A DNA stretch of 64,000 bases from an uncultured Treponema sp. (GTDB lineage: Bacteria > Spirochaetota > Spirochaetia > Treponematales > Treponemataceae), in the NCBI GenBank assembly GCA_947165895.1, contig CAMVCB010000003.1, positions 62,001 to 126,000 on the forward strand, read 5' to 3'. A model generated the notes under the pieces. That model saw only the letters and a program-made list of their open reading frames with translations. It ran no database searches and was not told the origin of the DNA. The first letter of the stretch is position 1. Each line of letters begins with the position of its first letter. A program made the translations under genes and the position numbers. Shown here piece by piece: positions 34,820 through 42,913 of this stretch.

Positions 34820-35959
34820 TTACAAGCCTTTAAATTTCAGGATTCTTAAAACGCTTTCATCCAGTCTTTTCTGACTGATTTTTCCATTTTTTACGGCGGC
34901 TAAGAATCCGTCATAGGCCTTAAAAAATTCCGCCGGCATAAGGATGATGTCATTTCCCGCATTAAAGGCAAGAACAGCCGCATCACCGGGACTGTAATGT
35001 TTTTTGATGGCTCCCATTCCAAGAGAATCCGTAAGAATCAGGCCTTTATAGCCAAGCTCCCCGCGAAGCTTGCCGGCAATCATCTCCATGGAAAGTGAAG
35101 CCGGAAGTCCGTCGCCGGTTACATTATTTACAGTAACGTGGGCAATCATAATGCTGTCAGCTTTTGCAAAATTATCCACAAAAGGAATAAGCTCGCAGGC
35201 CTTAAGCTGGCTCCAGTTTTTATCGACAGCGACAAAATCCTCATGGGTATCATCCTTTGTGTCGCCATGCCCCGGAAAATGCTTTATGCAGCCCTTTACT
35301 CCGCTTTCATGAAGTCCGTCAAGAAAAGCCCCTGCCATGTCAGAAACAAGCTCCGGCTCGCTGCCAAAGGCCCTGTCCCCGATTACAATATTTTCGGGAT
35401 TTGTATTTACGTCAGTTACCGGGGCAAAATCCCAGTTAATCCCATATTCATTAAGATAAGAACCGATATAGATTCCCGCATCAAAGGCCTGATTTACATC
35501 TCCGGTATTTCCGATTGCTTCCATGCTGGGAAGATTTTTCAGTCCGAAGGCTTCCTTTTTGGCAAGGCGGGTAACACGGCCGCCCTCTTCGTCTGCGGCA
35601 ATAAGAAGGGGAATGTTACTTAAACTTTGAGCCGTAGAATTAAATTTTTTAAGCTGATTTTTATCCTTAAGGTTTCCGCCAAAAAGAACGATTCCTCCCA
35701 CCTGATATTTTTTCTGATTTTTTGCAAGAATGCCGGAAAAGCTTTTATGATATTTGAAGCCCCTGCGTCCGAATGCAGGATCCAGCTGGTCAGGCTGAAT
35801 TACAAAAATCTGGCCGGCCTTTTCTTCAAGCGTCATCTGGGAAAGAATCTGTTCTGCAGATTGACCTTCATATTTACTTACCGGCTGGATATTTTTTGTT
35901 GTAGTACAGGCAGCAAATAAAAAAATAGCCGCCAGAGGCAGTATATAAGTTTTTTTCAT
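34820..35959 (-). CDS. nagZ: Beta-N-acetylhexosaminidase, lipoprotein (GH3, NagZ-like)
   Basis: Glycoside hydrolase family 3 enzyme of 379 residues releasing GlcNAc from peptidoglycan fragments. KHFPGHGDTKDDTHEDF holds the catalytic His/Asp loop and LILTDSLGMGAI the nucleophile Asp. The N-terminus MKKTYILPLAAIFLFAAC is a lipoprotein signal, so the enzyme is membrane-tethered rather than cytosolic as in E. coli. The ATG at 35959 is preferred over one at 36022, because TATAAT (35966-35971, minus) ends 6 nt before it. A perfect hairpin lies just upstream of that promoter. Confidence 0.92.
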   Translation of the reverse strand: MKKTYILPLAAIFLFAACTTTKNIQPVSKYEGQSAEQILSQMTLEEKAGQIFVIQPDQLDPAFGRRGFKYHKSFSGILAKNQKKYQVGGIVLFGGNLKDKNQLKKFNSTAQSLSNIPLLIAADEEGGRVTRLAKKEAFGLKNLPSMEAIGNTGDVNQAFDAGIYIGSYLNEYGINWDFAPVTDVNTNPENIVIGDRAFGSEPELVSDMAGAFLDGLHESGVKGCIKHFPGHGDTKDDTHEDFVAVDKNWSQLKACELIPFVDNFAKADSIMIAHVTVNNVTGDGLPASLSMEMIAGKLRGELGYKGLILTDSLGMGAIKKHYSPGDAAVLAFNAGNDIILMPAEFFKAYDGFLAAVKNGKISQKRLDESVLRILKFKGL

Positions 35960-35965
35960 GCTTAT

Positions 35966-36013
35966 ATTATAACCGCTGACGGCGATTTGTTTAAGCAAAA
36001 TCACAGATTTTGC
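35966..36013 (-). promoter_or_regulatory. nagZ -10 box and upstream hairpin
   Basis: TATAAT at 35966-35971 on the minus strand, 6 nt before the start. Upstream is a perfect 8-bp stem, GCAAAATC (35995-36002) and GATTTTGC (36006-36013), with an ACA loop, placed near the -35 region where it could be an operator. Confidence 0.6.
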
Positions 36014-36031
36014 CTGTGCCATTTTCCCGAT

Positions 36032-36071
36032 AATCCTAAAACGACCCTCGCGGCTCGTTTTTTAACGGATT
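36032..36071. repeat. Hairpin of the N5-TAAA..TTTTTAAC-N5' family, 3' of galE
   Basis: On plus: AATCC (36032-36036), TAAA, ACGACC, loop CTCGC, GG-C-TCGT, TTTTTAAC, GGATT (36067-36071). The outer arms AATCC/GGATT pair exactly. The TTTTTAAC end is on plus, opposite to galE, so it is not oriented as a normal galE terminator, though it may act as one in both directions. Confidence 0.6.
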
Positions 36072-36078
36072 TTCGATT

Positions 36079-37041
36079 TTAGGCCTTATAAACTTCCCAG
36101 GTTGTTTTAACCAGAGTATCTACGTCGCTGTATTTTGGTTCCCAGCCTAAAAGCTCCTTGGCAAGCTTTGAAGTTGCGTAAAGGCTTGCAGGGTCACCAG
36201 GGCGGCGAGGTGCATCCTCAGCAGGGATTGGCTTTCCTGTGATGCGGCGGGCAGCGTCAAGGAGCTCTTTTACTGTAGTTCCCTTTTCTGTTCCCAGGTT
36301 TAATTTAATGCTCTTGTCATTCTTTGCAATGTAATCCAGAGCCATAACGTGAGCGCGGGCAAGGTCTGTTACGTGAACATAGTCACGGATACAGGTTCCG
36401 TCGCGGGTGTCGTAGTCAGTTCCGAAAACTTTCAGCTCGCGCTGGCCAAGGGCAGCTTCCATAATGCGTGGAAGGAGGTTTTCCGGCTTCTGTTCAAGAC
36501 CGCGGATCTTTCCTTCCGGATCATAACCTGCTGCATTGAAGTAGCGGAGGGCTGCAAAGCGCATTCCCTTAAGCTGATCGTACCAGCCCATAAAACGCTC
36601 GATTTCAAGCTTTGTAAATCCGTAGTAGTTGATTGGATTCTGAGGATGATTTTCGTCCATTGGAAGATACTGAGGCTCTCCGAAGGTTGCGGCAGAAGAA
36701 GAGAAAATCATTTTTTTGCAGTTGTGGGCAACAGCCGCATTCATGATATTCAGAGTTCCTGTGATGTTGTTTACGCTGTATTTTTCAGGAGCAATCATAG
36801 ATTCACCGGCTGCCTTAAATGCGGCAAGGTGAACAAAAGCGTCAAATCCGCGGGCAAATGCCGCATCAAGATCTGACGGAATCAAAATGTTTCCGTAAAT
36901 AAAGTCATTCTCCGGGAAAAGGTTTACCCTCAAGCCTGAAGAAAGGTTATCAAATACAGTTACCTTGTGGCCAGCTGCCATCAGCTCTTTTACAACGTGG
37001 CTTCCAATATAACCTGCACCACCAATTACCAATACTTTCAT
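36079..37041 (-). CDS. galE: UDP-glucose 4-epimerase
   Basis: Short-chain dehydrogenase-type epimerase of 320 residues that interconverts UDP-glucose and UDP-galactose. The NAD-binding GGAGYIGSHVVKEL is at residue 7; SSSAATFGEP and YYGFTKLEIERF give the Ser-Tyr-Lys site. With galT it completes the Leloir core in this window. It has a strong AGGAGG. Its leader carries a two-hairpin element nearly identical to that of groES. Upstream on the same strand is a small lipoprotein gene. Confidence 0.96.
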   Translation of the reverse strand: MKVLVIGGAGYIGSHVVKELMAAGHKVTVFDNLSSGLRVNLFPENDFIYGNILIPSDLDAAFARGFDAFVHLAAFKAAGESMIAPEKYSVNNITGTLNIMNAAVAHNCKKMIFSSSAATFGEPQYLPMDENHPQNPINYYGFTKLEIERFMGWYDQLKGMRFAALRYFNAAGYDPEGKIRGLEQKPENLLPRIMEAALGQRELKVFGTDYDTRDGTCIRDYVHVTDLARAHVMALDYIAKNDKSIKLNLGTEKGTTVKELLDAARRITGKPIPAEDAPRRPGDPASLYATSKLAKELLGWEPKYSDVDTLVKTTWEVYKA

Positions 37042-37050
37042 TTTATATAT

Positions 37051-37137
37051 CCTCCTGTGTAAGCCCGCCGGTCAGAGCGAGCCATGTTCTATAGCAAAGC
37101 GTTCTAAAAAATTGCAATGCAGCAATTTTTTAGCTTT
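37051..37137 (-). promoter_or_regulatory. Two-hairpin 5'-UTR element of galE (shared with groES)
   Basis: On minus, hairpin 1: AAAGC (37137-37133), TAAAAAATTGC, loop TGCATT, GCAATTTTTT, AGAAC, GCTTT (37100-37096). Hairpin 2: GCTCGC (37082-37077), loop TCTGACCG, GCGGGC (37068-37063). ACAGGAGG follows at once (37058-37051). About 85 bp align without gaps to 56948-57033 upstream of groES. Hairpin 1 also starts 4 nt after the upstream lipoprotein's stop and could terminate it. Confidence 0.8.
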
Positions 37138-37140
37138 ACC

Positions 37141-37566
37141 TTATTTTTCATATATCAAAACCGTAATATAGGGTTCATCAGTCTTATTTACCTGAGTATT
37201 CAAACGAACCCAGAATCCGTCAATCAAAACCCGCTCTGAATTACGCTGTATTTTGTCTTCCGAATTATCTACATTTATTCCGCTTGAAGTTACAATTTCA
37301 ATCTGATCTGCCGTATATCCCGGAAAAAATTTTACAACTTTATCAGTTTTACCTTCAATTGCGGGCTGAACCCACTGGGGAAGAGCCATTCCAAATCCCT
37401 TGTATTTCCAGTCATCAAAAGTGCTGTTGTTTTTTGTGACAGATTTGTCAGAGCCATGTGCAACCGAAGATTTTACATTTGAAGAAGGCGCAGATGCACA
37501 ACCAAGTGAAGCAAGACCAAGAGAAGCTGATACAGCACATATTAGCAGATTTCTTTTTTTCATCAT
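37141..37566 (-). CDS. Small lipoprotein of unknown function
   Basis: Predicted lipoprotein of 141 residues with signal MMKKRNLLICAVSASLGLASLGC and a relaxed spirochete-type lipobox. The mature part has no repeat or domain that I recognise. The start at 37566 is chosen because TATGAT boxes (37571-37581, minus) lie just upstream; an ATG at 37614 would precede them. galE lies 100 bp downstream on the same strand, with the hairpin element between. Confidence 0.7.
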   Translation of the reverse strand: MMKKRNLLICAVSASLGLASLGCASAPSSNVKSSVAHGSDKSVTKNNSTFDDWKYKGFGMALPQWVQPAIEGKTDKVVKFFPGYTADQIEIVTSSGINVDNSEDKIQRNSERVLIDGFWVRLNTQVNKTDEPYITVLIYEK

Positions 37567-37696
37567 TATTATCATATCATACCTGAAAACCCTTGTTAAT
37601 TGAATTGCTTTCAAAACTCAAGATTATACCGATGTATTATCAAAACTGTAACTTTTTTACTTAAAAAAAGTTTTTCTTTATGATAGGATAAGCCAT

Positions 37697-38089
37697 ATGA
37701 AAAAGATATTTATTATTAGCCTTTTTGCGGCAGCATTCAGCCTGCTTTCATGTGCAACAATAAAGGAAATTCCAGAAAACCTTACTTCGGCACAAATCAT
37801 CCAGATGGGACAGAACTCACTCGTTGCCGGTGACTATAAATCAGCAGAGTTCTGCTATGAAACTGTTATTCAGAGATTTGGTTCAAATCCCGCAACTTTC
37901 GTAGAAGCAAAATATGAGCTTGGAAATGCCTACTATAAGGCAAAAAAATACCAGGAGGCCTATGACACATTCACAGAGCTCCTGGATATTTACGGTTATT
38001 CTCAGGGAAATCTTCCGGGCGCCTACAAAAAGTTAGCTCAGATCGGTCTGGATAAAATCCCTGAAAACAAAATCAAAAAAGCAAACTAA
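37697..38089 (+). CDS. TPR-containing lipoprotein
   Basis: Predicted lipoprotein of 130 residues: signal MKKIFIISLFAAAFSLLSC followed by two TPR-like units (GDYKSAEFCYETVIQRFG and KKYQEAYDTFTELLDIYG). BamD and YbgF-type proteins share this layout, but it is too short for BamD. AGGA lies about 8 nt before the ATG and TATGAT at 37679-37684. It faces the VWA gene with only 29 bp between stops and no terminator. Confidence 0.78.
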   Translation: MKKIFIISLFAAAFSLLSCATIKEIPENLTSAQIIQMGQNSLVAGDYKSAEFCYETVIQRFGSNPATFVEAKYELGNAYYKAKKYQEAYDTFTELLDIYGYSQGNLPGAYKKLAQIGLDKIPENKIKKAN

Positions 38090-38118
38090 AGGGATTCAAT
38101 TTCCGTCAAAAGCCTGCG

Positions 38119-39402
38119 CTATTTACTTGGTAAGAGGATAGCGTGGGTTTTAATTCCTTTTTCTTTTGCAATTCCCATTACATATTCTTTAGAATACTTT
38201 CCTGATCCACGAGGGAAAGGATGAGGTTCGGCATCACCAATCAGAATTATATTTCTGTCCGCTTCTTCCCGCCAGGTAAAATACATGCAGCTTGCAAAAA
38301 GTGCCTCATAAACAGCTTCAGGAACGTCACCGCCTTCAGTTCCGCGGATATAAATTGAATCCAGATTTTTCTGGAAATTATCATAATTCTGGGTAAAGCC
38401 AAAAAGCCTAACCGGAAGATTCATATACTTGTAAGTATCACCGTAATCGCGGTAGAACAAAAGACCAAAACGGGCATCAGGGCTTTCACCAAAAAGCTTG
38501 CGGAGGGCAGGCTTTAATCTTGCCTTAAGCTCATCAATATCATCTTTCATGCTGCCAGTGGCATCAATTGCAAGTACAAAATCCAGGGGCTTTGTCTTAT
38601 CAAAACCATCAATAATCTTAAGAATATCATCTACGATTGTTGCGGGTCCCTTTGAGTAAATCATTTCATCTTTATCTTCGATGATTTCCTTGAATTTTTC
38701 ACTGGCAACCGGATTATAGTCATCTGTAAGAATAACTTCAGGCTCCTGAATTTCTTCCGGCTCAGGTTCTGGTTCTGGAAGAGGCTCCGGGGCCGGGCGG
38801 GGAATCTTTTTTGTTACAAGATCAAACATAAAAGGATTATCTACATAATCACCGGTATAATCGGCATAAGGCTTAGAATAGGCACGGATACTGATAAAGG
38901 TTCCCTTACCGATTTCAATTTCGCCGTGGCGGGTCCATTCGTAACCGTAGACAAGCTTTTTAGGAATATAGATATGAAATGCCGGTCCAAAAAAATCTGT
39001 ATCTTCCGGCGTTGAGTCCACAAGGCTGTATTTTGCATATTGTGAATCCAGTTTTTTTCCATCAAGAATACGGATTTCATCCCCGTTTACAGGATTATAT
39101 TCTGTTGCCCTGTAGGCATAGTTATCAATCTTACCATAGGGATCTTTTGTAGTTTCTGTAAGAAGGATGGATTCAATACCAGGCAACTTTTTTACATACA
39201 AATGGTAGCCGCCCTTTTCAGCATCCTCTTCCGGAATAAGCTTAACGTTTTCGGCAGAAATCAAAAGCTTCTGCTGAGCCGGAGTATAAACAAGCTGCTG
39301 ACCTCTCTGATCGACTCCGTCCGTACGCTCCTGCGAATTAAGCGGCATAAAAAAGAGACCGCCCAAGGCTAAAAAAATAAATAAGTTTTTCTTTAAAGTC
39401 AT
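38119..39402 (-). CDS. Secreted VWA-domain protein with Pro/Glu linker
   Basis: Exported protein of 427 residues. It has an N-terminal signal-like helix (LFIFLALGGLFFMPLNS), a first domain (about 30-205) unknown to me, and a Pro/Glu repeat linker (about 207-230, PEPLPEPEPEPEE). A C-terminal VWA domain (about 275-427) follows, with MIDAS LAIDATGSM and IILIGDAEPH. The stiff acidic linker may span periplasm or peptidoglycan. GATAAT (39408-39413, minus) ends 5 nt before the ATG, with no ribosome site. No partner gene is obvious. Confidence 0.82.
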   Translation of the reverse strand: MTLKKNLFIFLALGGLFFMPLNSQERTDGVDQRGQQLVYTPAQQKLLISAENVKLIPEEDAEKGGYHLYVKKLPGIESILLTETTKDPYGKIDNYAYRATEYNPVNGDEIRILDGKKLDSQYAKYSLVDSTPEDTDFFGPAFHIYIPKKLVYGYEWTRHGEIEIGKGTFISIRAYSKPYADYTGDYVDNPFMFDLVTKKIPRPAPEPLPEPEPEPEEIQEPEVILTDDYNPVASEKFKEIIEDKDEMIYSKGPATIVDDILKIIDGFDKTKPLDFVLAIDATGSMKDDIDELKARLKPALRKLFGESPDARFGLLFYRDYGDTYKYMNLPVRLFGFTQNYDNFQKNLDSIYIRGTEGGDVPEAVYEALFASCMYFTWREEADRNIILIGDAEPHPFPRGSGKYSKEYVMGIAKEKGIKTHAILLPSK

Positions 39403-39547
39403 ACTTCATTATCGGTTGAAAAACAAAAAAAATGATTTATAATTATATGTAATGGAGTAGATTTTTAATAATACTTAATTTAATAAATCTACTTTAAATT
39501 GATTCAATAATGCTTTACTATATTCATCCCGGTGTAACGATAAAACT

Positions 39548-40618
39548 ATGGAAGACAAAGAGACACAGAATTTTGAAAAAGTAGACATTAATACCTTCTT
39601 CAATGCACAGGAAGACAGCGAAGCCAGCAAGGTTGTTATTTTTACAACCAAGCAGCAGGCGCTGGTTAATGAAATTATGCCTATTATTCAAAAAAACGAC
39701 AGTGATACCGGCGAAAATTTCAGAAACAGAATTTCTGACCTGGAAGCGCTTGCTTCCGCAATTAACAGATTTCCTTCCCTGCTGGAACGTCATTCAATAA
39801 TCGGTGACATAAGAACGCCAACATCTTTGATTGACTCCCTTATTGAACACCTGGACAGCGGTGATTCAACACTGCAGCTTCCGTCAAAGGCTAACCTTGG
39901 TAAGGGACTTCTTATTGCTAAAATACATACCCTTTCAAGTTTTACCCGCCAGGCAAATCATCTGGGCGAAGAAAAGCTTTACAAGGAGTTTGAAACTGAA
40001 ACAATTTCTTCCATGTTTTCCCTGCTGGTAGAGGATGTTTACCTCAACCTCATCCGGGATGCATCCCAGCCTCTGGAATTTCGCCGCGAATGGGCAATGT
40101 CCCTTCTTCTTTTGTGGGAACACTGGAGCGACCAGAACATCGAAGATGTAGCGCCTGTCCTTCAGTCGGTATGGACAGCCCGCCGAAAGCTTGCGCCCGC
40201 CTTTGGAACTATGATGGGAACCTCAGAGCTTATGATGATTTCCATGCAGATGGACGAGCAGTGGATTCAGTTCATCAAAGAAAAGATGGGAGAACCTGGA
40301 GTTACACAGGCTATGGAAGAGTTCCTGTTCGGAATCTCATACGAGCAGATAAAAACCTTAAAAAATACCCTGCGGACTAAGGGAATTTCGGCAATCGGAC
40401 GCGATGAAGTTTCAAAGTTCCTTGGCGAACACGTAAAAGCCGATGCCGGACTTGACTACCGCGACTTCTATTCCCTCTACACCGTAAGACGGGACAATGC
40501 GCGCTCAAGGAGACGCTTTAAGGCAGAAGGACCTTACAAAACACTTGAAGATTACTATATCCAGTTTGTAACTGAGCAGAACAAGGAGAAACAGAAAAAT
40601 GACACCTTTGCAAAATAA
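39548..40618 (+). CDS. Conserved-looking protein of unknown function
   Basis: A 356-residue soluble protein that I do not recognise. It is mostly helical and acidic at the N-terminus, lacks signal or membrane segments, and has Trp/Leu-rich helices around residues 185-215 (EWAMSLLLLWEHW). The C-terminus is basic (ARSRRRF) and charged. Codon use matches neighbours, so it looks genuine. The downstream XRE-cupin gene overlaps it by 20 bp, so the two are probably co-expressed and may work together. No clear Shine-Dalgarno is visible. Confidence 0.65.
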   Translation: MEDKETQNFEKVDINTFFNAQEDSEASKVVIFTTKQQALVNEIMPIIQKNDSDTGENFRNRISDLEALASAINRFPSLLERHSIIGDIRTPTSLIDSLIEHLDSGDSTLQLPSKANLGKGLLIAKIHTLSSFTRQANHLGEEKLYKEFETETISSMFSLLVEDVYLNLIRDASQPLEFRREWAMSLLLLWEHWSDQNIEDVAPVLQSVWTARRKLAPAFGTMMGTSELMMISMQMDEQWIQFIKEKMGEPGVTQAMEEFLFGISYEQIKTLKNTLRTKGISAIGRDEVSKFLGEHVKADAGLDYRDFYSLYTVRRDNARSRRRFKAEGPYKTLEDYYIQFVTEQNKEKQKNDTFAK

Positions 40619-41216
40619 TAACACTGACGATTCAACTACTCACAAAAAGGTGCCTTACCATTTTGGCGAAAAACTCCGCCAGGTTCGGGAGCACAAGGGC
40701 TACACCCTCAAGGTGGTTGCCCAGCAGGCAGGCGTGAGCGAAAGTCTTGTTTCACAGATTGAACGCAATCACGTTTCACCGGCAATTGATACACTGCTTG
40801 CACTGGCAGATGTTCTTGATATTAATCTGGAATTTTTATTTGAAGAGTACCGCAAGGAAAGACCTGTAAAAATCATCCGTTCTAACGAACGTCCGACCCT
40901 TGCCGAAGAAGAAATCATATATGAAGAGATTTCAAAACCGGAGGATGCCGACAAGCAGAATTCCTTTGAATCTTATATGGTACGCATTCCTGCCCACTCC
41001 CATACCCACCGCGGTTCTTACGGACACATCGGTAAAGAAATGGGCTACATTCTTCACGGAAAAGCAAAGCTTACCTACGAAAGCAAGGAATACATTCTGG
41101 AAGAGGGCGACAGCGCCACTTTCTCTTCCGGAGTTCCCCATACTCTTGAAAACATAGGCGAAGACGAACTCAAAGCCATCTGGATCGTTACACCCCCTCA
41201 AAGATTTGTAAATTAG
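40599..41216 (+). CDS. XRE-family regulator with C-terminal cupin
   Basis: DNA-binding regulator of 205 residues. An N-terminal HTH (about 24-80) has VVAQQAGVSESLVSQIERN as its helix-turn-helix core. A linker leads to a cupin (about 120-200) with HSHTHRGSYGH, YILHGKAKL and PHTLENIGEDE. Such regulators sense small ligands and often control uptake or metabolism of amines, amino acids or sugars; the ligand is unknown. AAGGAG lies about 10 nt upstream, inside the preceding gene. Its last codons are duplicated 87 bp downstream. Confidence 0.9.
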   Translation: MTPLQNNNTDDSTTHKKVPYHFGEKLRQVREHKGYTLKVVAQQAGVSESLVSQIERNHVSPAIDTLLALADVLDINLEFLFEEYRKERPVKIIRSNERPTLAEEEIIYEEISKPEDADKQNSFESYMVRIPAHSHTHRGSYGHIGKEMGYILHGKAKLTYESKEYILEEGDSATFSSGVPHTLENIGEDELKAIWIVTPPQRFVN

Positions 41217-41302
41217 ATATTACGGCAGCGAAGCTGCCAGCGATGGTTACGTGCATCTGGAAGTTGAAAAGCTGTTTACGACCATCGCAGATTTGTAAAT
41301 TA
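41202..41302. repeat. 14-bp duplication of the XRE-cupin 3' end enclosing hairpins
   Basis: AGATTTGTAAATTA occurs at 41202-41215 (last codons and stop) and again at 41289-41302. Between them are GGCAGC/GCTGCC (41224-41229, 41233-41238) and the long-range pair GCGATGGT/ACCATCGC (41240-41247, 41281-41288). The arrangement mirrors that at the 3' end of gatC. Confidence 0.7.
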
Positions 41303-42871
41303 ATTCCGCCACTCTCTCGGGCTCATACCTGTTGTCTTTTTGAAGATAAAACTGAAATAATGAGGGTCCCCAAAGCCGCACTCGTAGGCGATATCAGATC
41401 CCTTCATGTCTGTTTCCTTCAAAAGCTTCTTGGCCGCTTCAACACGTACATTTGTCAGAAATTCAATAAAGGTAATTCCACATTCCTGCGAAAAAATCGT
41501 ACTGAAGTGGTTTGGACTCAGGTGAACGACATCTGCAACTGTAGAAAGACAGGTGTCCTGGCTGGCATAATTCTTTTCAATATAATCCTTAGCCTTGATG
41601 ATAACGTCGCCATATCGTCCCTGAATGCGTGAATCACGATAATCCAGAAGACGGGTAAGAATATTCCGGATATTTTTTACAAAAATCTCTTCGTTCTGAA
41701 TGGATTTCTCAACAAAACTGTGCTGCAAAATTTCCGGCATAATTTCATTTACCTTACCGTCCAGCTCTTCAATCAGCTTGGAAACCGCCATAATTACATC
41801 TACCAGAAGATAGGAAGCAATTACTGTAAAGCTCTGGGAATTATCATTCAAAATTTCAATATAATGACTGATAATCGAATCAATTTCATTTTTTCCGGCA
41901 TATTTCAGATTATCAACAAGGGGATCCTTATCCTGCAGGGAAATTTTTCCGTCAGAAGAGTTTTTAACATCATCTGAACTCAAAATACGGCTCTTATTCC
42001 AGATTCTTGTCATCTGAAGAATTTTATCTGCATCGTTATAACATTCACCAATCTGCGAAAAATGATCTACTGTCTTACTGATAGAAGAAATAACATTACA
42101 ATCCAGATGTTGAGTCACAATATGCTCGATAGCTTCAGCATAATCAAAGCTGGAATTATCAATATCTTCCCTGGAATTTCCCTTGAGAATACAAACACAG
42201 CGTTCCGGCCCTATAAAAAAAGAAATTACATCAGGCCAGTTTTTTACAAGGGAATTAAGTCGTACCTTTGCTTCCTGAATTGCATTGTGATTCTGCTTTT
42301 CATTCCGCAAGTCATTAATTATGATTTTGTAATAGCGGGAAATAAAATCAAGATTGAGAGAAGAAGCCTTCTGCATTGCCTCTGCATGGTCGATATTCCC
42401 CAAAACAAGGTCAGAAAGAAATTTATTTCTCATTAATGTAGAGTTTGATTCCAGTTCTTCCCGCAGCTGGGTCATATCTGAAAGCTGTTTTTTTTCCTTA
42501 TCAAGATTTGCCGCAACCTTGGTAAGACTCTTTATCAGATCCTCATGAGTAAAGGGCTTAAGAATATAATCTTCAACGCCGATTGAAATGGCCGCCTTTG
42601 CATACTCAAATTCATCATGCCCAGAAAGAATAATAATACGAATCCAGGGCTGAATTTTTTTAAGGATTTTTGCCAGCTCCAGTCCATCCATAAAAGGCAT
42701 TTTTATATCAGTAATGAGGATATCCGGCTTCATTTCATGAATCATAGAAAGAGCAAGTTCACCGTCGCTGGCTTCCCCGGCAAAGGTAAACTGAGAATTA
42801 TCCCAGTCAATCGTATTTCTGATTCCTTCAAGAACGATATGCTCATCATCAACTATAAAAACGCTGTACAT
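41300..42871 (-). CDS. Response regulator, receiver plus AraC-type HTH (YesN-like)
   Basis: Transcription regulator of 523 residues. The receiver (1-120) has the acidic pair VDDE near the start, phospho-Asp55 in ILITDIKMPFMDG and Lys in YILKPF. A long middle region (about 130-420) is followed by an AraC HTH (about 425-523), with STVADVVHLSPNHFSTIF and SDIAYECGFGDPHYFSFIF. YesN-type regulators pair with HPK7 kinases and usually activate nearby sugar transporters. GGGGTG precedes the ATG. It ends the lipoprotein-kinase-regulator unit. Confidence 0.93.
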   Translation of the reverse strand: MYSVFIVDDEHIVLEGIRNTIDWDNSQFTFAGEASDGELALSMIHEMKPDILITDIKMPFMDGLELAKILKKIQPWIRIIILSGHDEFEYAKAAISIGVEDYILKPFTHEDLIKSLTKVAANLDKEKKQLSDMTQLREELESNSTLMRNKFLSDLVLGNIDHAEAMQKASSLNLDFISRYYKIIINDLRNEKQNHNAIQEAKVRLNSLVKNWPDVISFFIGPERCVCILKGNSREDIDNSSFDYAEAIEHIVTQHLDCNVISSISKTVDHFSQIGECYNDADKILQMTRIWNKSRILSSDDVKNSSDGKISLQDKDPLVDNLKYAGKNEIDSIISHYIEILNDNSQSFTVIASYLLVDVIMAVSKLIEELDGKVNEIMPEILQHSFVEKSIQNEEIFVKNIRNILTRLLDYRDSRIQGRYGDVIIKAKDYIEKNYASQDTCLSTVADVVHLSPNHFSTIFSQECGITFIEFLTNVRVEAAKKLLKETDMKGSDIAYECGFGDPHYFSFIFKKTTGMSPREWRN

Positions 42872-42913
42872 ACTTTCACCCCAAAAATGTCATTGTCTGA
42901 GCGGCAGGGCCAT

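Noticed and set aside
38119..39402. Member of the Bat cluster
   Set aside because: It has a VWA domain but lies 12 kb away, is secreted with a Pro/Glu linker and lacks Bat-type membrane helices.
39499..39524. Promoter TTGATT with TATATT before the unknown gene at 39548
   Set aside because: The spacer is only 14 bp and no better pair was found.
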